NCBI GenBank assembly: GCA_033032865.1
Contig: JAWHQI010000019.1
Coordinates: 13,868,001 to 13,932,000, forward strand
Direction of reading: 5' to 3'
DNA: 64,000 nucleotides
Source of the DNA: Dactylorhiza incarnata
Lineage: Eukaryota > Streptophyta > Magnoliopsida > Asparagales > Orchidaceae
Shown: positions 33,151 through 44,436 of the stretch, piece after piece
How the letters are laid out: every line of letters starts with the position of its first letter
How positions within the stretch are numbered: the first letter of the stretch is position 1
Position numbers and translations under genes: made by a program
Notes under the pieces: generated by a model
The model's input: only the letters and a program-made list of their open reading frames with translations
Databases searched by the model: none
Told to the model about the DNA's origin: nothing

Positions 33151-34603
33151 TGTTGGGTTTTTCTAGAACCATACATCAAATGTAGGCGCAGCGGAAATGA
33201 AGAGAAACAACTAGCCCTGCACAAAAAGCCCGACCGGGCCGGGCCGGTACCGGGCCTGAAGGGCCCGGGCTTTTGCCAACCGGGCCCGGCCCGGGCTTTA
33301 TTTGCAACCGGGCCGGGCCGGGCTTTTGCCCATGGAAGGGGGCCTGCCTAGGCGCCCAGGGCCGGGCCCTGGTCAGGCCCGGCCTTATGGCTGCCATGGC
33401 AGCAAGCTGCCATGGCAAAAACCGGGCTTTGCCCGGCCCGGCCTGGGCCGGGCACCGGGCCGGGCTTTTGCCTAATATGGGGGCCCAGTTAGGCCCCCTA
33501 AGCCCGGCCTGGCCTAGTCGGGCTTTGCCCGGGCCCGGGCCTTGCCGGGCTTTTCCCGGGCCGGGCTCGGGCCGGCCCAGTGGGCCCGGGCCTTTTGTGC
33601 AGGGCTTGAAACAACCCAAAAGACTTTGATCGGGCCATGAATATTGAATCAAGAAGTTAATAAAAATGCCAGGTATTGAAATTACCTTGGCGGGATTGGA
33701 TCAAATCCAACCTAGATGCTCCAAGAAGAAGATTGCCTTCGTCGACTTTGCAAGAGTTCTCACGTAGAATAATGTCTACGTCTCTACAGCAGTCCACACG
33801 AGCCGGGAGAAGAAGACTACACCTTGCGCTTCCACGGATTGCTAGATCCACTTCAGGAAGAACAACACCGACGACAATCGTCGGAGAGGAAGTCGGCGGA
33901 GGCGATTCAGAACGGCGGAACACTTCCGTTTAGGGTTCGAGCGAGAGCGGAACTCCTTCCGTCGGCTTCTATTTCGTAAGTCATGAGAACCCTAAAAGAA
34001 GTCCTATTTATACCCAAAGGATAAACAGCTTCTAGAAGAATCGATATCCGCAGACCACACAGCAAAATAGGGGCTTCTGTTACAATTCGTCGGGATTCCA
34101 CGGAACAGCATTCGTCGAGTTTTCACGGGACAATCCGACGAATCCCGACGAATCACATCAGACGGCAACATTTGCCGAGTTAATGCTCTCTGTGACAATT
34201 CGTCGAGATTCCACGGAACAATCCGACGAATCCCGACGAATCCGACGAATCATGTCAGACGGCAACATTTGCCGAGTTAAGGATCTCTGTAACAATTCGT
34301 CGAGATTTCACGGAACAATCCGACGAATCCCGACGAATCCGACGAATCATGTCAGACGACAATATTTGCCGAGTTAAGGATCTCTGTAACAATTCGTCGA
34401 GATTCCACGGAACAATCCGACGAATCCAGACAGCAACATTTGCTGGACTTCCCCCATTCTATATGGTGATTGGTAACCTTTACCAACATAGTCAATCTTC
34501 CAACTTCTCCACATGCTCTTATGTGCGACCCTGCAGGCTCATATCGCGTTGGCAGTGACATTACATGTTTGACCACTTCTAGATCACAATGGTAACTCCA
34601 ACA
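33151..34603 (-). repeat. copia E 5' LTR (right copy), with MITE
   Basis: The sequence of the left LTR is repeated here with few substitutions, enlarged by the 396-bp MITE at 33212-33607 plus its 8-bp duplication. The MITE lies close to the end of the LTR in the transcription sense (U5 side), upstream of the primer-binding site. Confidence 0.94.
33212..33607. mobile_element. hAT-type MITE, extremely GC-rich
   Basis: Absent from the left LTR, this 396-bp block has ends TAGCCCTGCACAAAA and (reverse complement of the right end) AAGCCCTGCACAAAA. The flanking 8-bp duplication GAAACAAC (33204-33211 and 33608-33615) is the size made by hAT transposases. The interior is almost wholly GGGCCGGGCC / CCGGGCTTTTGCC repeats in both orientations, so it can fold strongly on itself. 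The long open frames on both strands are composition artefacts. Confidence 0.9.
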
Positions 34604-35135
34604 GCTTGGCCACGAACTCTAGGCTAGTAGCCTCTCCTTCGATCTGCCTCATGGACCGATTGATAAGCTCTTCGAATGACAGCGGGGGATCGCGAGTGAT
34701 CTCCATCTTGAAGAAACCTGGCTCCAGCCCCAATTTGAAAGCCAAAATCAGGGTGTGCCCTGGGACTTCCTGGACTAGGAGGACCTCCTCTTGGAACCGA
34801 TTGAGGAACGAGCTCAGCAACTCCTGGGGTCTTTGCTTGATGAGAAAAAGGTCCTCTGAACCCTTCTTTCTCTTCTTCGACGTAGAGAAATGAAGCAGAA
34901 AACTTCTGCGCAGGTCTTCGAAGCAATAGATGCTTCCTGTCGGCATCTGGTGGAACCAGTCGCGGGCCTTCTCCTGGAAGGTTATGGCGAATAGCCGGCA
35001 CTTGAATGCGTCTGTCATCTGCTTGATGGAGACCATATCCTCGAACCACTGTAGATGCTTGATGGGGTCGTCGCTCCCTGCATAGAAACTCATGGCAGGT
35101 TCGGTGAAACCCACGGGAATGGGAGCGGTCAGTAC
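34604..35135 (-). pseudogene. Tat gag, central retrotransposon-gag domain
   Basis: The minus-strand frame shows the Retrotrans_gag pattern: DDPIKHLQWFEDM (about residues 15-27), CRLFAITFQEKARDWF, then F.DLRRSFLLHF and a QRPQELLSSFLNRFQEE tract. It continues in phase upstream into 36661-37016 when the solo LTR and one copy of AGTAC are removed, and downstream into 25797-26157. No stop occurs within this segment, in contrast to pol. Confidence 0.9.
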
Positions 35136-36660
35136 TGTTGGAACCTTAGTTTTGATTTGAGTTAGGATCCACCTTTAGTATCTAAGTTTATATCATAACA
35201 TATCTTATAACTTAGATTAAATCCCATTAAGAAAGAAGACTGAAAAAGAGACATAATTAATAAGCAGAAAATAAAGAGAAGAATAAAATTAATACATATT
35301 CTCTGCGTTCAACGAATGTCGAACGGCGCTCTGCGAATGTCGAACGACGCTCTAAGAATTATATTATACATATTCTCTGCGAATGTCGAACGGCGCTCTG
35401 CGAATGTCGAACGACGCTCTGCGAATGTTGAACGCCGCTCGACGAATTCCAGCAGACTTTCAGAAACAGTAATTTTAATTATCTGGTCGACGAATGGAAT
35501 GATGAGCTCGATGAAAGGAGAGCTCAGGTTCACGAAATTTAGGCAGAATTATCCTTCTTATTTAATATGCTGTCAAATTTTATTTAAAGCAATATTTCTT
35601 TATTATATTTTATATCTTGCTATATATATTATTGTTCTGACATTACAGCTTGCAAGCATTTAATAATATAGCTGTTGGCAGAAGCATTAATTGTTATAGC
35701 TGTTGCAGCAAGCAAAAGAAGGAAAGAGGACAACAGCTTTTATAGAACAACAGACTTTATACAGTAGAAGAAATATAGCAGATTATTATATATACCAGAA
35801 TATATTCTGCTCACTCTTACAATAGATTATATATATATATATAATATATTGCTGTACAGATTCAATAGAGAGACAAAAAAAATACATTTTACATCTTCTG
35901 TACAGGAAAAAGAGAAGAAGAAGAAGAAGAGAAAAAGAAGAACATGGGCAAAACAGAGAACAAATTTATTACTTTATCTTGTTCTGTTTTTGCTAAAATC
36001 TTCTCTTGCAGATCATATACAACATGAGACATCAAACACTATCATTTGCTCAGGGATCAAAAACTACAAGAAGAAGAAGAACAAAGGATTTGGAATCAAA
36101 AGAAGGAGCCTCCACAAGCTGTCACCAAACTACATCAGACAAGGGGAGCTCTCTTCAACATATTCATCAAGTGTCTTCTTAGAAAAAGAAGAACAATATA
36201 TGTTTTTTATTTTTTTTTATTTTTATTTCTCCCATCTTGTACAGGGTTATAACTCCCTTCAAAAGTTAGCTCCCGGTGACAGGGCACCTTAGCAAAAACC
36301 TGCATCTTGGTTAGAGCACCTTATCAACAGCTCACCTGGTGTGTGGACACCTTATCAAAATCACCTTGGTGTGAGGGAACCTTATCAAAAACTCTTAGTG
36401 GATTCTTACCAGTGGGTAGAAGAGTAGACGTACCCAGTTGAGGGGAATTACTATATATTTTGTGTCATCTGGTTTTGTTTGTTTTTACTTTACTTTTATT
36501 ACTGCTGTGCTGTGATTTTCTTATGCACTGTTAGTGCTTGATTTTATTCCTCACCCAGCATACATATATATATATATGTATTAAATATCATTACTTTAAA
36601 GAAAAACTTAAACAAGATCTTTTAATAAGATAAATAAGAACTAGACCCTCCCCTTTTTCA
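35136..36660 (+). repeat. solo LTR of a Sirevirus-type copia
   Basis: 1525 bp from TGTTGGAACC to ...CTTTTTCA with exact 5-bp duplication AGTAC (35131-35135 and 36661-36665). Its 3' half resembles the LTR of copies A and B (CCCATCTTGTACAGGGTTA, then repeated CACC..ATCAAAA units). Its 5' half has its own CpG word array (about 35300-35450; TGCGAATGTCGAACG). No internal region follows, so it probably arose by LTR-LTR recombination. It splits the Tat gag without loss of sequence. Confidence 0.93.
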
Positions 36661-37016
36661 AGTACCAACTCGCAAAAAGGGCTAGCGGATGCGAGTAGGC
36701 AGGTTGGGCGAGTTGGGTTGTACTCACCCTCGGGATGGGGGATCTCGGTCGGACTCGCGAAGAGAACCCGCGCGCGAAGCGGCTGGTCCCCATCCTCAGC
36801 GAACCCCTCCTTGCCAGGGCGCTGGCTCGGTCCGGCCTCGGTGGGCGAGGCAACCACCACCGGGGGAGGAGTTCCAGTCCCGATGTGGGACGCAAACAGC
36901 CCCCTGATGGTGTCCTCCATCGACTTCCTGAACTGCTCAAGGTCTCTCTTGGTGATGAACTCGCCCAAAGGCAGCGAGTTCCCCTGACCGGCCCCCGGCT
37001 CGCTATGATCAGCCAT
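36661..37016 (-). pseudogene. Tat gag, N-terminal part
   Basis: The ATG at 37016 (minus strand) opens MADHSEPGAGQGN..., followed by KRDLEQFRKSMEDTIRGLFASHIG and a Pro/Ser-rich linker, typical of the low-complexity start of Tat gag. The frame is open to the solo-LTR boundary, where CELV continues into LTAPIPVGF at 35130 in phase. The start lies 58 bp inside the 5' LTR boundary. Confidence 0.82.
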
Positions 37017-37074
37017 GGGATCGTCAGATGAGATTTTCTTCTCTCGCTACAGTCCACGCTCACCACACCAAAAC
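37017..37074 (-). other. Tat leader and candidate primer-binding site
   Basis: On the minus strand the LTR end CCAACA is followed by GTTTTGGTGTGGTGAGC. A site starting TGGTGTGG, four bases from the LTR, is the best candidate. I cannot assign the tRNA. Confidence 0.45.
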
Positions 37075-37866
37075 TGTTGGAACCCGGATACCGGTCCAAC
37101 TATGTTCGAGACTTGGGGAGTAGCTTGAGTTACTTCTCTCTTCGTCGGATACCTAGGTCTAAGTATTTTTGAGCTGAGAATCGGCCCTCACTGAAGGGTG
37201 GTAGATGCTTTGAGAAAGGACCCAAGGCTGCAGCGAGGAGGTCCCGCCACTAACCCGAAAATCTAACTAGACTTCCCCTCCCAAAAACAAGAGGTTGAGC
37301 CTGTCTTAGATGGCACAAGGAAGAAAGCACAGGCTCTCTCTTGGGGGGTGGATCTCTGCCAATTTGAGACTCAATGGGTCCTATTTATAGGCAAATTCTT
37401 CAAGGGGTAAAATGGTCCAAAGGCCTGCGAATAGCTTCCTCCGCCTTAACCAAATTACTATACGCAAACCAAAATGGTCTGCGAATAGCTCCACGTGCCT
37501 TTTCACATCACTAGCCCACCCCATGCTGGCCTGCGGGTAGTGGGGGAGGACCGAGAGATCGGGCTGATCCTACTCGCCTCGCCCCTAACTTGAGACGGCG
37601 AGTAAGGGGGATAGGTTCCGTCCTACTCGCCAGTAGTAAGATTTCCTGGAGCGAACTCGCCCCGGGGTCTAGTCCACTTGCCTCTCCCCGGCCGAGAAGG
37701 AATTTTATCGTCGGGACGAGGCCATGCCGATACGAGATCTGGTCAGGTGAAGGTTACTCGCCGCGCTCTACTCTGGGCGAGTAGTACCATCCTTGGGCCT
37801 ACTCCCCTGAAGGTGCTTGCCAACTCGCAGGGGGCGTCTACCTACTCGCCGAATATGGGATGTACA
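37075..37866 (-). repeat. Tat element 5' LTR (right copy)
   Basis: 792 bp. By eye it is nearly identical to 16261-17056 with scattered changes. It carries the TATA box (37382-37389) and the paired 14-mer motif (37458-37488). As the 5' LTR it would drive gag-pol. Confidence 0.93.
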
Positions 37867-38659
37867 ATACAAAAGATTATTACTTGCAGTTTTAAACACA
37901 TCATAGAACATATTACAGATTCACTGTACAGAAAAAAAAAAGAGAAAGAGGAATACATAAAGAAAAATACAGGAAGAAGAAGAACAAAAGCTTTACAGAT
38001 CTTCATCTTCTTCCTCAAGCAGCAATTTCATCTCACTGAGAACATCATCAACACTTCTCTCAGTATTTCTGCTGCTAGATCAGATCTTCAAAATAGCAAC
38101 AAAAATCTGAAGGAGTTATTCTCTCAGATTTATCAGTTACAGGAAGATCTGTTTATACATTTAAAAGAAAGCTTCCAGCCATCAACTGTCAAACAATTTC
38201 ACATCAGGCAGAGGAGCTTTACAATATCAACATCCACTGGGGTCTTCTCTCAGATTGTTGACAGAGAAGAACATTCTAACCCTTCTATCCCCTCTTGTAC
38301 AGGGTTAAAACTCCCTTCAAAATTTTACTTCTTGGTGGCAAGACACCTGATCAAAAAATCTTGTTTGGTTTTGGGCACCTTATCAAAAGCCCATTGGTGT
38401 TAGGACACCTGATCAAAAATCCTAGTGGATTCCTACCAAGGGTGGTAGAAGAGTAGACGTACCCAGGTTTATTGGGGAACTACTATAGCTTCTTGTGTCA
38501 TCTGTGATTGCTTTACTTTTATGTGCTTATGTTGTGCTGTGTTTTATTTTCAGTTTCTTATAAATCACTCTGCTACACATATATATATATCACTAATTTA
38601 ATTACGCTATAAAATTAAGAAAAAAGTTTTAATACTCTATTCACCCCCCCCCCCCTCCC
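37867..38659 (+). repeat. copia B 5' LTR, part 2
   Basis: It resumes copy A's LTR sequence (AAAGATTATTACTTGCAG..., TTGTACAGGGTTAAAACTCC, the ATCAAAA repeats) up to the C-run TTCACCCCC and CTCCC, where copia C inserts. The remainder continues at 57252. Confidence 0.9.
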
Positions 38660-39477
38660 TGTTGGGTTTTCTATACTCCTTCATAAGGGATGACATATCA
38701 AATATGCGCAGCGGAAATGAACAAGAACAACCCAAAAAGTGATCAACGGATCTTGCGGTTTTCATGATTCAAGAGAATAAGAAAGCAAATACGATATATA
38801 CCTTCGCGGGATTGAGTCAATACTCAACCAAGGTGCTCCAAAGAGAAATCCGAAATCTGCTTTGAGTTCTTCAACGATCGAAATAGATCGATCCCTCTAC
38901 AGAAGTCCACACAAGCGATGAAGAACCCTAGCTTCTTGTCGTACAAGAACTAGGTCGGAGAAGGAAGCTCTCAACATCCCCACGGACTGCTAGATCCGAT
39001 CCAGGGGAGGCGGCGACCACGACGGCGGTGACTAGCGGCGGCGGAACACGATCGGCGGACGGAAGAACGTGCCCTCGCGCGGAACGATTCCGGTCGGCAG
39101 TTCTTCTAAATTGCGGAAAGATCAAGTGATAAAAACTGTGTGTAACGAAGACCTAATCGCATGCCTTTATATACGCAAGGTATAGGAAAGGCTATCCGCA
39201 GACCAAAAGAAAATCCGTCCAGATTTACATTCGCCGAATTCGACTAATCACATTAACCGAATTCGACTAATCACTATAACCAAATTCGGCGAAACCATTT
39301 CGACGAATTCGACTATATATAAATTCGGCTATTCACTATAACCGAATTCGGCGAAACCATTTCGACAAATTCGACTATATATAAATTCGGCGAAACCCTT
39401 TAGTCGAATTTGCCTTTAGCTAAATTCGTCTAAACCGGTCATCAGTCACGTACTTGATCTTCTCAGAAACTCCAACA
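38660..39477 (-). repeat. copia C 3' LTR (left copy)
   Basis: 818 bp, about 220 bp shorter than the right copy. Compared with it, the stretch after AAATTCGTCTAAACC is replaced by a short GGTCATCAGTCACGTACTTGATC patch before the common end CTCAGAAACTCCAACA. It carries AATTCGACTA / TTCGACGAATTC words (about 39228-39430). Confidence 0.92.
39166..39205 (-). promoter_or_regulatory. copia C LTR promoter: TATA box and CTATCCGCAGACCA motif
   Basis: On the minus strand TATATAAA (plus 39166-39173) lies 18 bp downstream of the exact 14-mer (plus 39192-39205). The right LTR repeats both at 56702-56709 and 56728-56741. Confidence 0.68.
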
Positions 39478-40441
39478 GTCTCCCACTTGATCACAAAGTA
39501 TCAACAAAAGTCTCACAAACAATGAGCGGCATCTAGCAATACATCATTGCTACCCAAGCAATAAGACTTCATAACTCAACAAGCCTGTCATGACCAATGT
39601 ATCAGTGTTGACATGTCCCTTTGTCCTTTACATCCAGATAGAACTAGAGGCATGGACCGTGTCACCCTCATAATCGTTCAATCCTAGTTTCTTGATCCAG
39701 AATAGAATGTCTGAAAATTGGTAAGCTCAATATCATATATTGACTCAACCAAGCATGGTCATGCATTTCTCAGTCTCATTCCATCAAGGGGCCCATGGAT
39801 GTAACTCCTGTCATACAGGAGGACAAATCCCATTTCTGCTCATACACAAACATCCAAATGATTCGTAACATACCCAACAACCACCCTTATCGTCAACCTT
39901 TCTCAAGAGAAGACTTTAGATGGCATCAAAGTACGCTCTTCCTCACCTGATGAATGGTATGACTTCAGGTCAAAGGACCACAAACACCATTGTCACTTGA
40001 GACCTACTTGTGACACGTTCATATAACAATCCACAAAGTAGTCTCACGGGGGGTCTGTCCAGTACAACTTGTTCTTAACAAGTACCCATGTGATGACTTG
40101 ATATCACAATATCATGACCTATGAGAACCGGTCATCAGTCAACGCACATGCTGGTCTCAATGTATCATCATCGCCCTAAATTTCTAGGATGATACCTCGA
40201 CCAGGGACCATTTAAGAGTGAAGCTTCTTATAAATATAGGCTCTCACATTCAAGTCACGTACTTGAATTCTTATGGAAGCAAACACTCTAAGGGCATTTA
40301 TTATGCTAATTAATCTTATCAGACAGATATAAATGACATAATAAAAGAACTTGCCATAAATATAAAATGAAATACATAGTACATTTTACAGTTCATCCAA
40401 TGAACAAACAACCAACAAATATGCAATCCACAAGGCTCCCA
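39478..40441 (-). other. copia C 3' untranslated region
   Basis: Homologous throughout to 27207-28185 of copia E, including the polypurine tract CAAGTGGGAGAC (minus strand) at the LTR border. No coding frame on the sense strand. Confidence 0.7.
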
Positions 40442-43400
40442 CTAAAGATAATCATTCAGGTATCTAATACCCATTGATCTAACATGACCATCATGCTTCT
40501 TTTGCGCAAGAGGCTTTGTCAGTGGATCCGCTATATTTTCTTCAGTTGGTACTCTGCATATGCTCACATCTCCTCGATCGACAATCTCTCGAATAAGATG
40601 GAAGCTCCGAAGTATGTGCTTGGAGCGCTGATGAGATATAGGTTCCTTAGCTTGTGCAATTGCACCGTTATTGTCACAGTAGAGAACTACGGGATCAACA
40701 ATGCTAGGAACTACATCAAGCTCGCTGATGAATTTCCTAATCCACACAGCCTCCTTCGCCGCATTCGCTGCAGCGATATACTCGGCCTCAGTCGTAGAAT
40801 CGGCAACTGTGTCCTGCTTGGAACTCTTCCAGCTTACAGCTCCTCCATTAAGGCAAAACACAAAACCTGACTGTGACTTTGAGTCATCTCTGTCAGTCTG
40901 GAAGCTTGCATCCGTGTAACCCTTTACAACGAGCTCTTCCTCTCCACCAAACACCAAGAGTGTATCCTTAGTCCTTCTCAAGTACTTTAGGATATTCTTG
41001 ACTGCGATCCAGTGACCTTCACCCGGATCAGACTGATACCTGCTAATCATGCTTAAAGCATATGAGACATCGGGTCGAGTACATAACATTGCGTACATGA
41101 TTGATCCAATTGCCGAAGCATATGGAATCATCTTCATGCGGTCCTTATCTTCCAAAGATTTTGGACACTGGTCCTTAGAGAGACTCACACCATGTGACAT
41201 GGGTAAGAATCCTTTATTGGACTCAAGCATGTTGAACCGTTTCAACACCTTGTCAATGTATGTGCTCTGGGTCAAACCCAGCAACTTCTTCGATCTATCT
41301 CTATAGATCTTAATACCAAGTATGTAAGTCGCTTCACCCAAGTCTTTCATAGAAAAGCACTTCCCTAGGTTGTTCTTAACAACTTGCAGGGTCAGAATGT
41401 CATTCCCGATCAACAGTATGTCATCTACATACAATATCAGGAAGACAACAATGCTCCCACTAATCTTCTTGTAAACACAAGGCTCATCTTCGTTCTTGAT
41501 GAAACCAAACTCTTTGATTTTCTCATCAAAACGCAGATTCCAACTTCGAGAAGCTTGTTTCAATCCATAAATGGATCGATTCAACTTGCATATTTTAGTG
41601 GCTTCATCTGGAGATACAAAACCCTCGGGTTGTGTCATATACACTTCCTCAAGGAGGTTTCCATTGAGGAAAGCCGTTTTGACATCCATTTGCCAGTTCT
41701 CGTAGTCATAATACGCAGCAATAGCAAGTAGAATTCTGATGGACTTGACCATAGCTACAGGGGAAAAGGTTTCATCATAGTCAACACCATGAATTTGCCT
41801 GAAACCTTTAGCCACCAGCCAGCCTTTGAATGTCTGTACATTCCCATCCATGTTGGTCTTCTTCTTGAAGACCCACTTGCACCCTATGGGTCGTACCCCT
41901 TCAGGTGGTTCCACCAAGGTCCAAACTTGGTTTGTGTACATGGAGTCCATTTCAGATTTCATGGCTTCAAGCCACTTCTCGGAGTCTGGTCCATTCATAG
42001 CCTCTTGGTAGGTTGCAGGCTCATCATCATGATCCATAAGCAACACATTACCTATTTGAGTCATGAGAAATCCATATCTCTCAGGCTCAAATCTTGGTCT
42101 ACCAGATCTACGTAGGACTTGTGTTTCTTGAGCAGGCTCTCCAGCTACAACTTCTTGTAGTCCTTGCTCAGGTTCCAATTCTGTTTCGTTCATTGTTTGT
42201 GGCTCTTGAACTTCTTCAAGTTCTACCTTTGCAGTCTTTCTGGATAAGAACTCTTTCTCCAAGAAGACACCAGTCCTTGCGACAAACACTTTGCCCTCAG
42301 ACGGTAAGTAGAAGTAGTATCCTTTGGTTTCACTAGGATACCCCACGAGATAACATTTATCCGATTTAGGTTCCAGCTTGTCAGGCATTTGACGTCGCAC
42401 GTAAGCCTCACAGCCCCAAATCTTGATGAATGACATACTAAGACGCTTCCCAGTCCATATCTCATATGGTGTCTTTAGAACCGTTTTCGTTGGAACTCGA
42501 TTTAGTGTGAAAGCAGCAGTCTCTAAAGCAAAACCCCAAAAGGAAACGGGCAAATCTGCATGACTCATCATCGATGGCAGTATGTCTAACAAGGTACGAT
42601 TCCTCCTCTCAGAAACACCATTATGTTGAGGTGTTCCGGGTGGAGTGAGCTGTGATAAAATACCACACTCTTTCAGATGATCACGAAACTCATGACTCAG
42701 ATATTCGCCACCTCGATCAGATCAGAGTGCTTTTATCCTTTTTCCCAGTTGGTTCTCCACTTCATTTTTAAACACTTTGAACTTTTCAAAGGTCTCGGAT
42801 TTGTTCTTCATAAGAAACACGTATCCGTATCTACTAAAATCATCAGTAAATGTAACGAAGTAGTAGAACCCACCTCTAGCCATAGAACTCATGGGTCCGC
42901 ATACATCACTATGTATTATACCCAAGAGATCATTAGCCCTCTCATTACGACTAGTGAAAGGAGCTTTCGTCATCTTGCCTAATAAACATGACTCGTATCT
43001 CTCAAATGATTCATAATCAAATGAGTCCAGTAGTCCATCTTTATGGAGCTTGGATATGCGTTTCTCGTTTATATGGCCTAAACGACAATGCCAAAGGTAC
43101 GTAGGATTCAAGTCATTTGTTTTTAGTCTTTTAGTATTTTCTATGTTATAGATCAGATGGTCTAAGTTCAAAACATATAAACCATTAAACATTTGGGCTA
43201 CGACATAACAAACATCATTCTTATAAATAGAACAACATTGTTCTTAATTACGAAAGAAAAACCAATCATGTCCAAACATGAAATAGAAATAATGTTTCTA
43301 GTTATGGCCGGAACATAATAACAATTATCAAGTTCTATTACAAGCCCTGTGGGCAAAGAAAGACAGTAAACACCAACGGCGACGGCAGCAACTCTTGCTC

Positions 43401-43937
43401 CATTCCCGATGCGCAGGTCTACCTCCCCTTTACCCAGCATTCTTCTCCTTCTCAGTTCCTGCACATTTATACAAATGTGAGAACCACATCCGGTATCCAA
43501 TACCCAGGATGAAGGAGCAAAAAGGTTTATTTCTATAACGAAAATACCTGAAGTGGAAGTCATACTTCCCTTCTTCTTCTGCAGATCTTCTAGATACTGA
43601 GGACAGTTCCTCCTCCAGTGCCCTGCCTTACCATGCTTGGTCTTCTTCATGTTGATCTCGGCAGTTCTTAACATGCCTAGGAGCTCGGGTAGTGTCTTGT
43701 CAATTTCATTCATATTGTAATTTAAGACAAACTGCTCGTAACTGTCCGGCAACGATTGCAGGATCAGATCAGTGGCCAACTCTTGGCTCAAAGGAAACCC
43801 CAGTCTTTCAAGGCTCTCTATATACCCAATCATCTTGAGTACGTGAGTTCCTACTGGATCTCGAGCTCCCATCTTACACTGAAATAACGCCCTGGATATA
43901 TCGAACCTCTCTTGGCGAGCTTGCCCTTGAAACATTT
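40442..43937 (-). pseudogene. copia C gag C-terminus, protease, integrase, RT and RNase H
   Basis: The largest open part (40442-42592, 716 codons) covers the integrase end, RT (YVDDILLIGND) and a complete RNase H. Upstream, a TGA at about 42722-42724 replaces the Arg codon before SDRGG of the integrase. A 1-base loss near 43235 separates integrase from protease. In 43198-43937 gag and protease (WVLDTGCGSH) are readable. An in-frame deletion near 43633 removes about 48 residues relative to E, including the first two Cys of the zinc knuckle (HGKAGHWRRNC remains). At 43937 the frame meets element D. It is non-functional. Confidence 0.93.
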
Positions 43938-44424
43938 TGTAACGCCCCTGTTTTTCCAGGAATTATTTTAATCCTTCTTTGACGTCATTTTTCTCATAAG
44001 GGCGTTACGTTAGTGCGAAGTTAGCGGTGCGCCATCGTTTGCGCATTTTCACGTTCGTTCGATATATTCGACCAAATTTTGGAGTGTGCCGGATTTGGAA
44101 AATTTTACGTTAAGAAATTAAATTATTTAATTTTAGAGAGGCTCGTCGAAGTTTCGTTGCGATCCGAGCGTTTTTAGAGCCCCGGTGATTTTCCGAAGAT
44201 TTGTTTATTTATCGTCGCCTCAATCTTCAAAAATTTATATCTTGAGTTTGGCTCGTCGGATTTTGATTCCACCTTCTCCGTTGGATTTGTAGCGCCAACA
44301 TTTGTCTTCGGTGCGTTTTTCGTTGGTTTCGGCGACCGTTGGTTCGACCCTTCTTTTCTCATTCATATTATTAATATCCTAATTATTATTTAGTTGTTGT
44401 AATCCTTTTCCATTGCATATATCA

Positions 44425-44436
44425 TATATATAAATA
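44425..44436 (+). promoter_or_regulatory. TATA box of the element D LTR
   Basis: TATATATAAATA is present in both LTRs (second copy at about 50908-50921) and is followed by a pyrimidine-rich, then GC-rich leader starting near ATCGTTCATC. Confidence 0.55.

Larger units (their letters stand above)
26158..34603 (-). mobile_element. Tnt1-like Ty1/copia retrotransposon E, nearly intact
   Basis: LTRs at 26158-27206 and 33151-34603 and target duplication GCTTG (26153-26157 and 34604-34608) bound the element. On the minus strand the primer-binding site, leader, one long gag-pol frame, about 1 kb of 3' untranslated sequence and a polypurine tract follow in order. The frame is interrupted by a single stop. 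The LTRs differ at few sites apart from a MITE in the right copy, so this is one of the youngest insertions in the window. Confidence 0.96.
16261..37866 (-). mobile_element. Tat/Retand-like Ty3/gypsy retrotransposon with antisense ORFs
   Basis: Two LTRs of about 0.8 kb (16261-17056 and 37075-37866) bound the element, with 5-bp flanks ATGCA and ATACA, one mismatch apart. On the minus strand the order is 5' LTR (right), gag, protease, RT, RNase H, integrase remnant, spacer, 3' LTR (left), as in gypsy elements. A plus-strand ORF pair between pol and the 3' LTR carries the putative gypsy-type transposon domain known as an additional ORF in Tat/Retand elements. A 90-bp tandem repeat separates the two. 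A solo LTR and copia E sit within gag. The integrase core is deleted, so this copy is not autonomous. Confidence 0.9.

Noticed and set aside
33176..33652. Long Gly/Pro/Arg-rich frames on both strands
   Set aside because: They are translations of the GC-rich MITE interior, open on both strands because GC-rich DNA has few stops.
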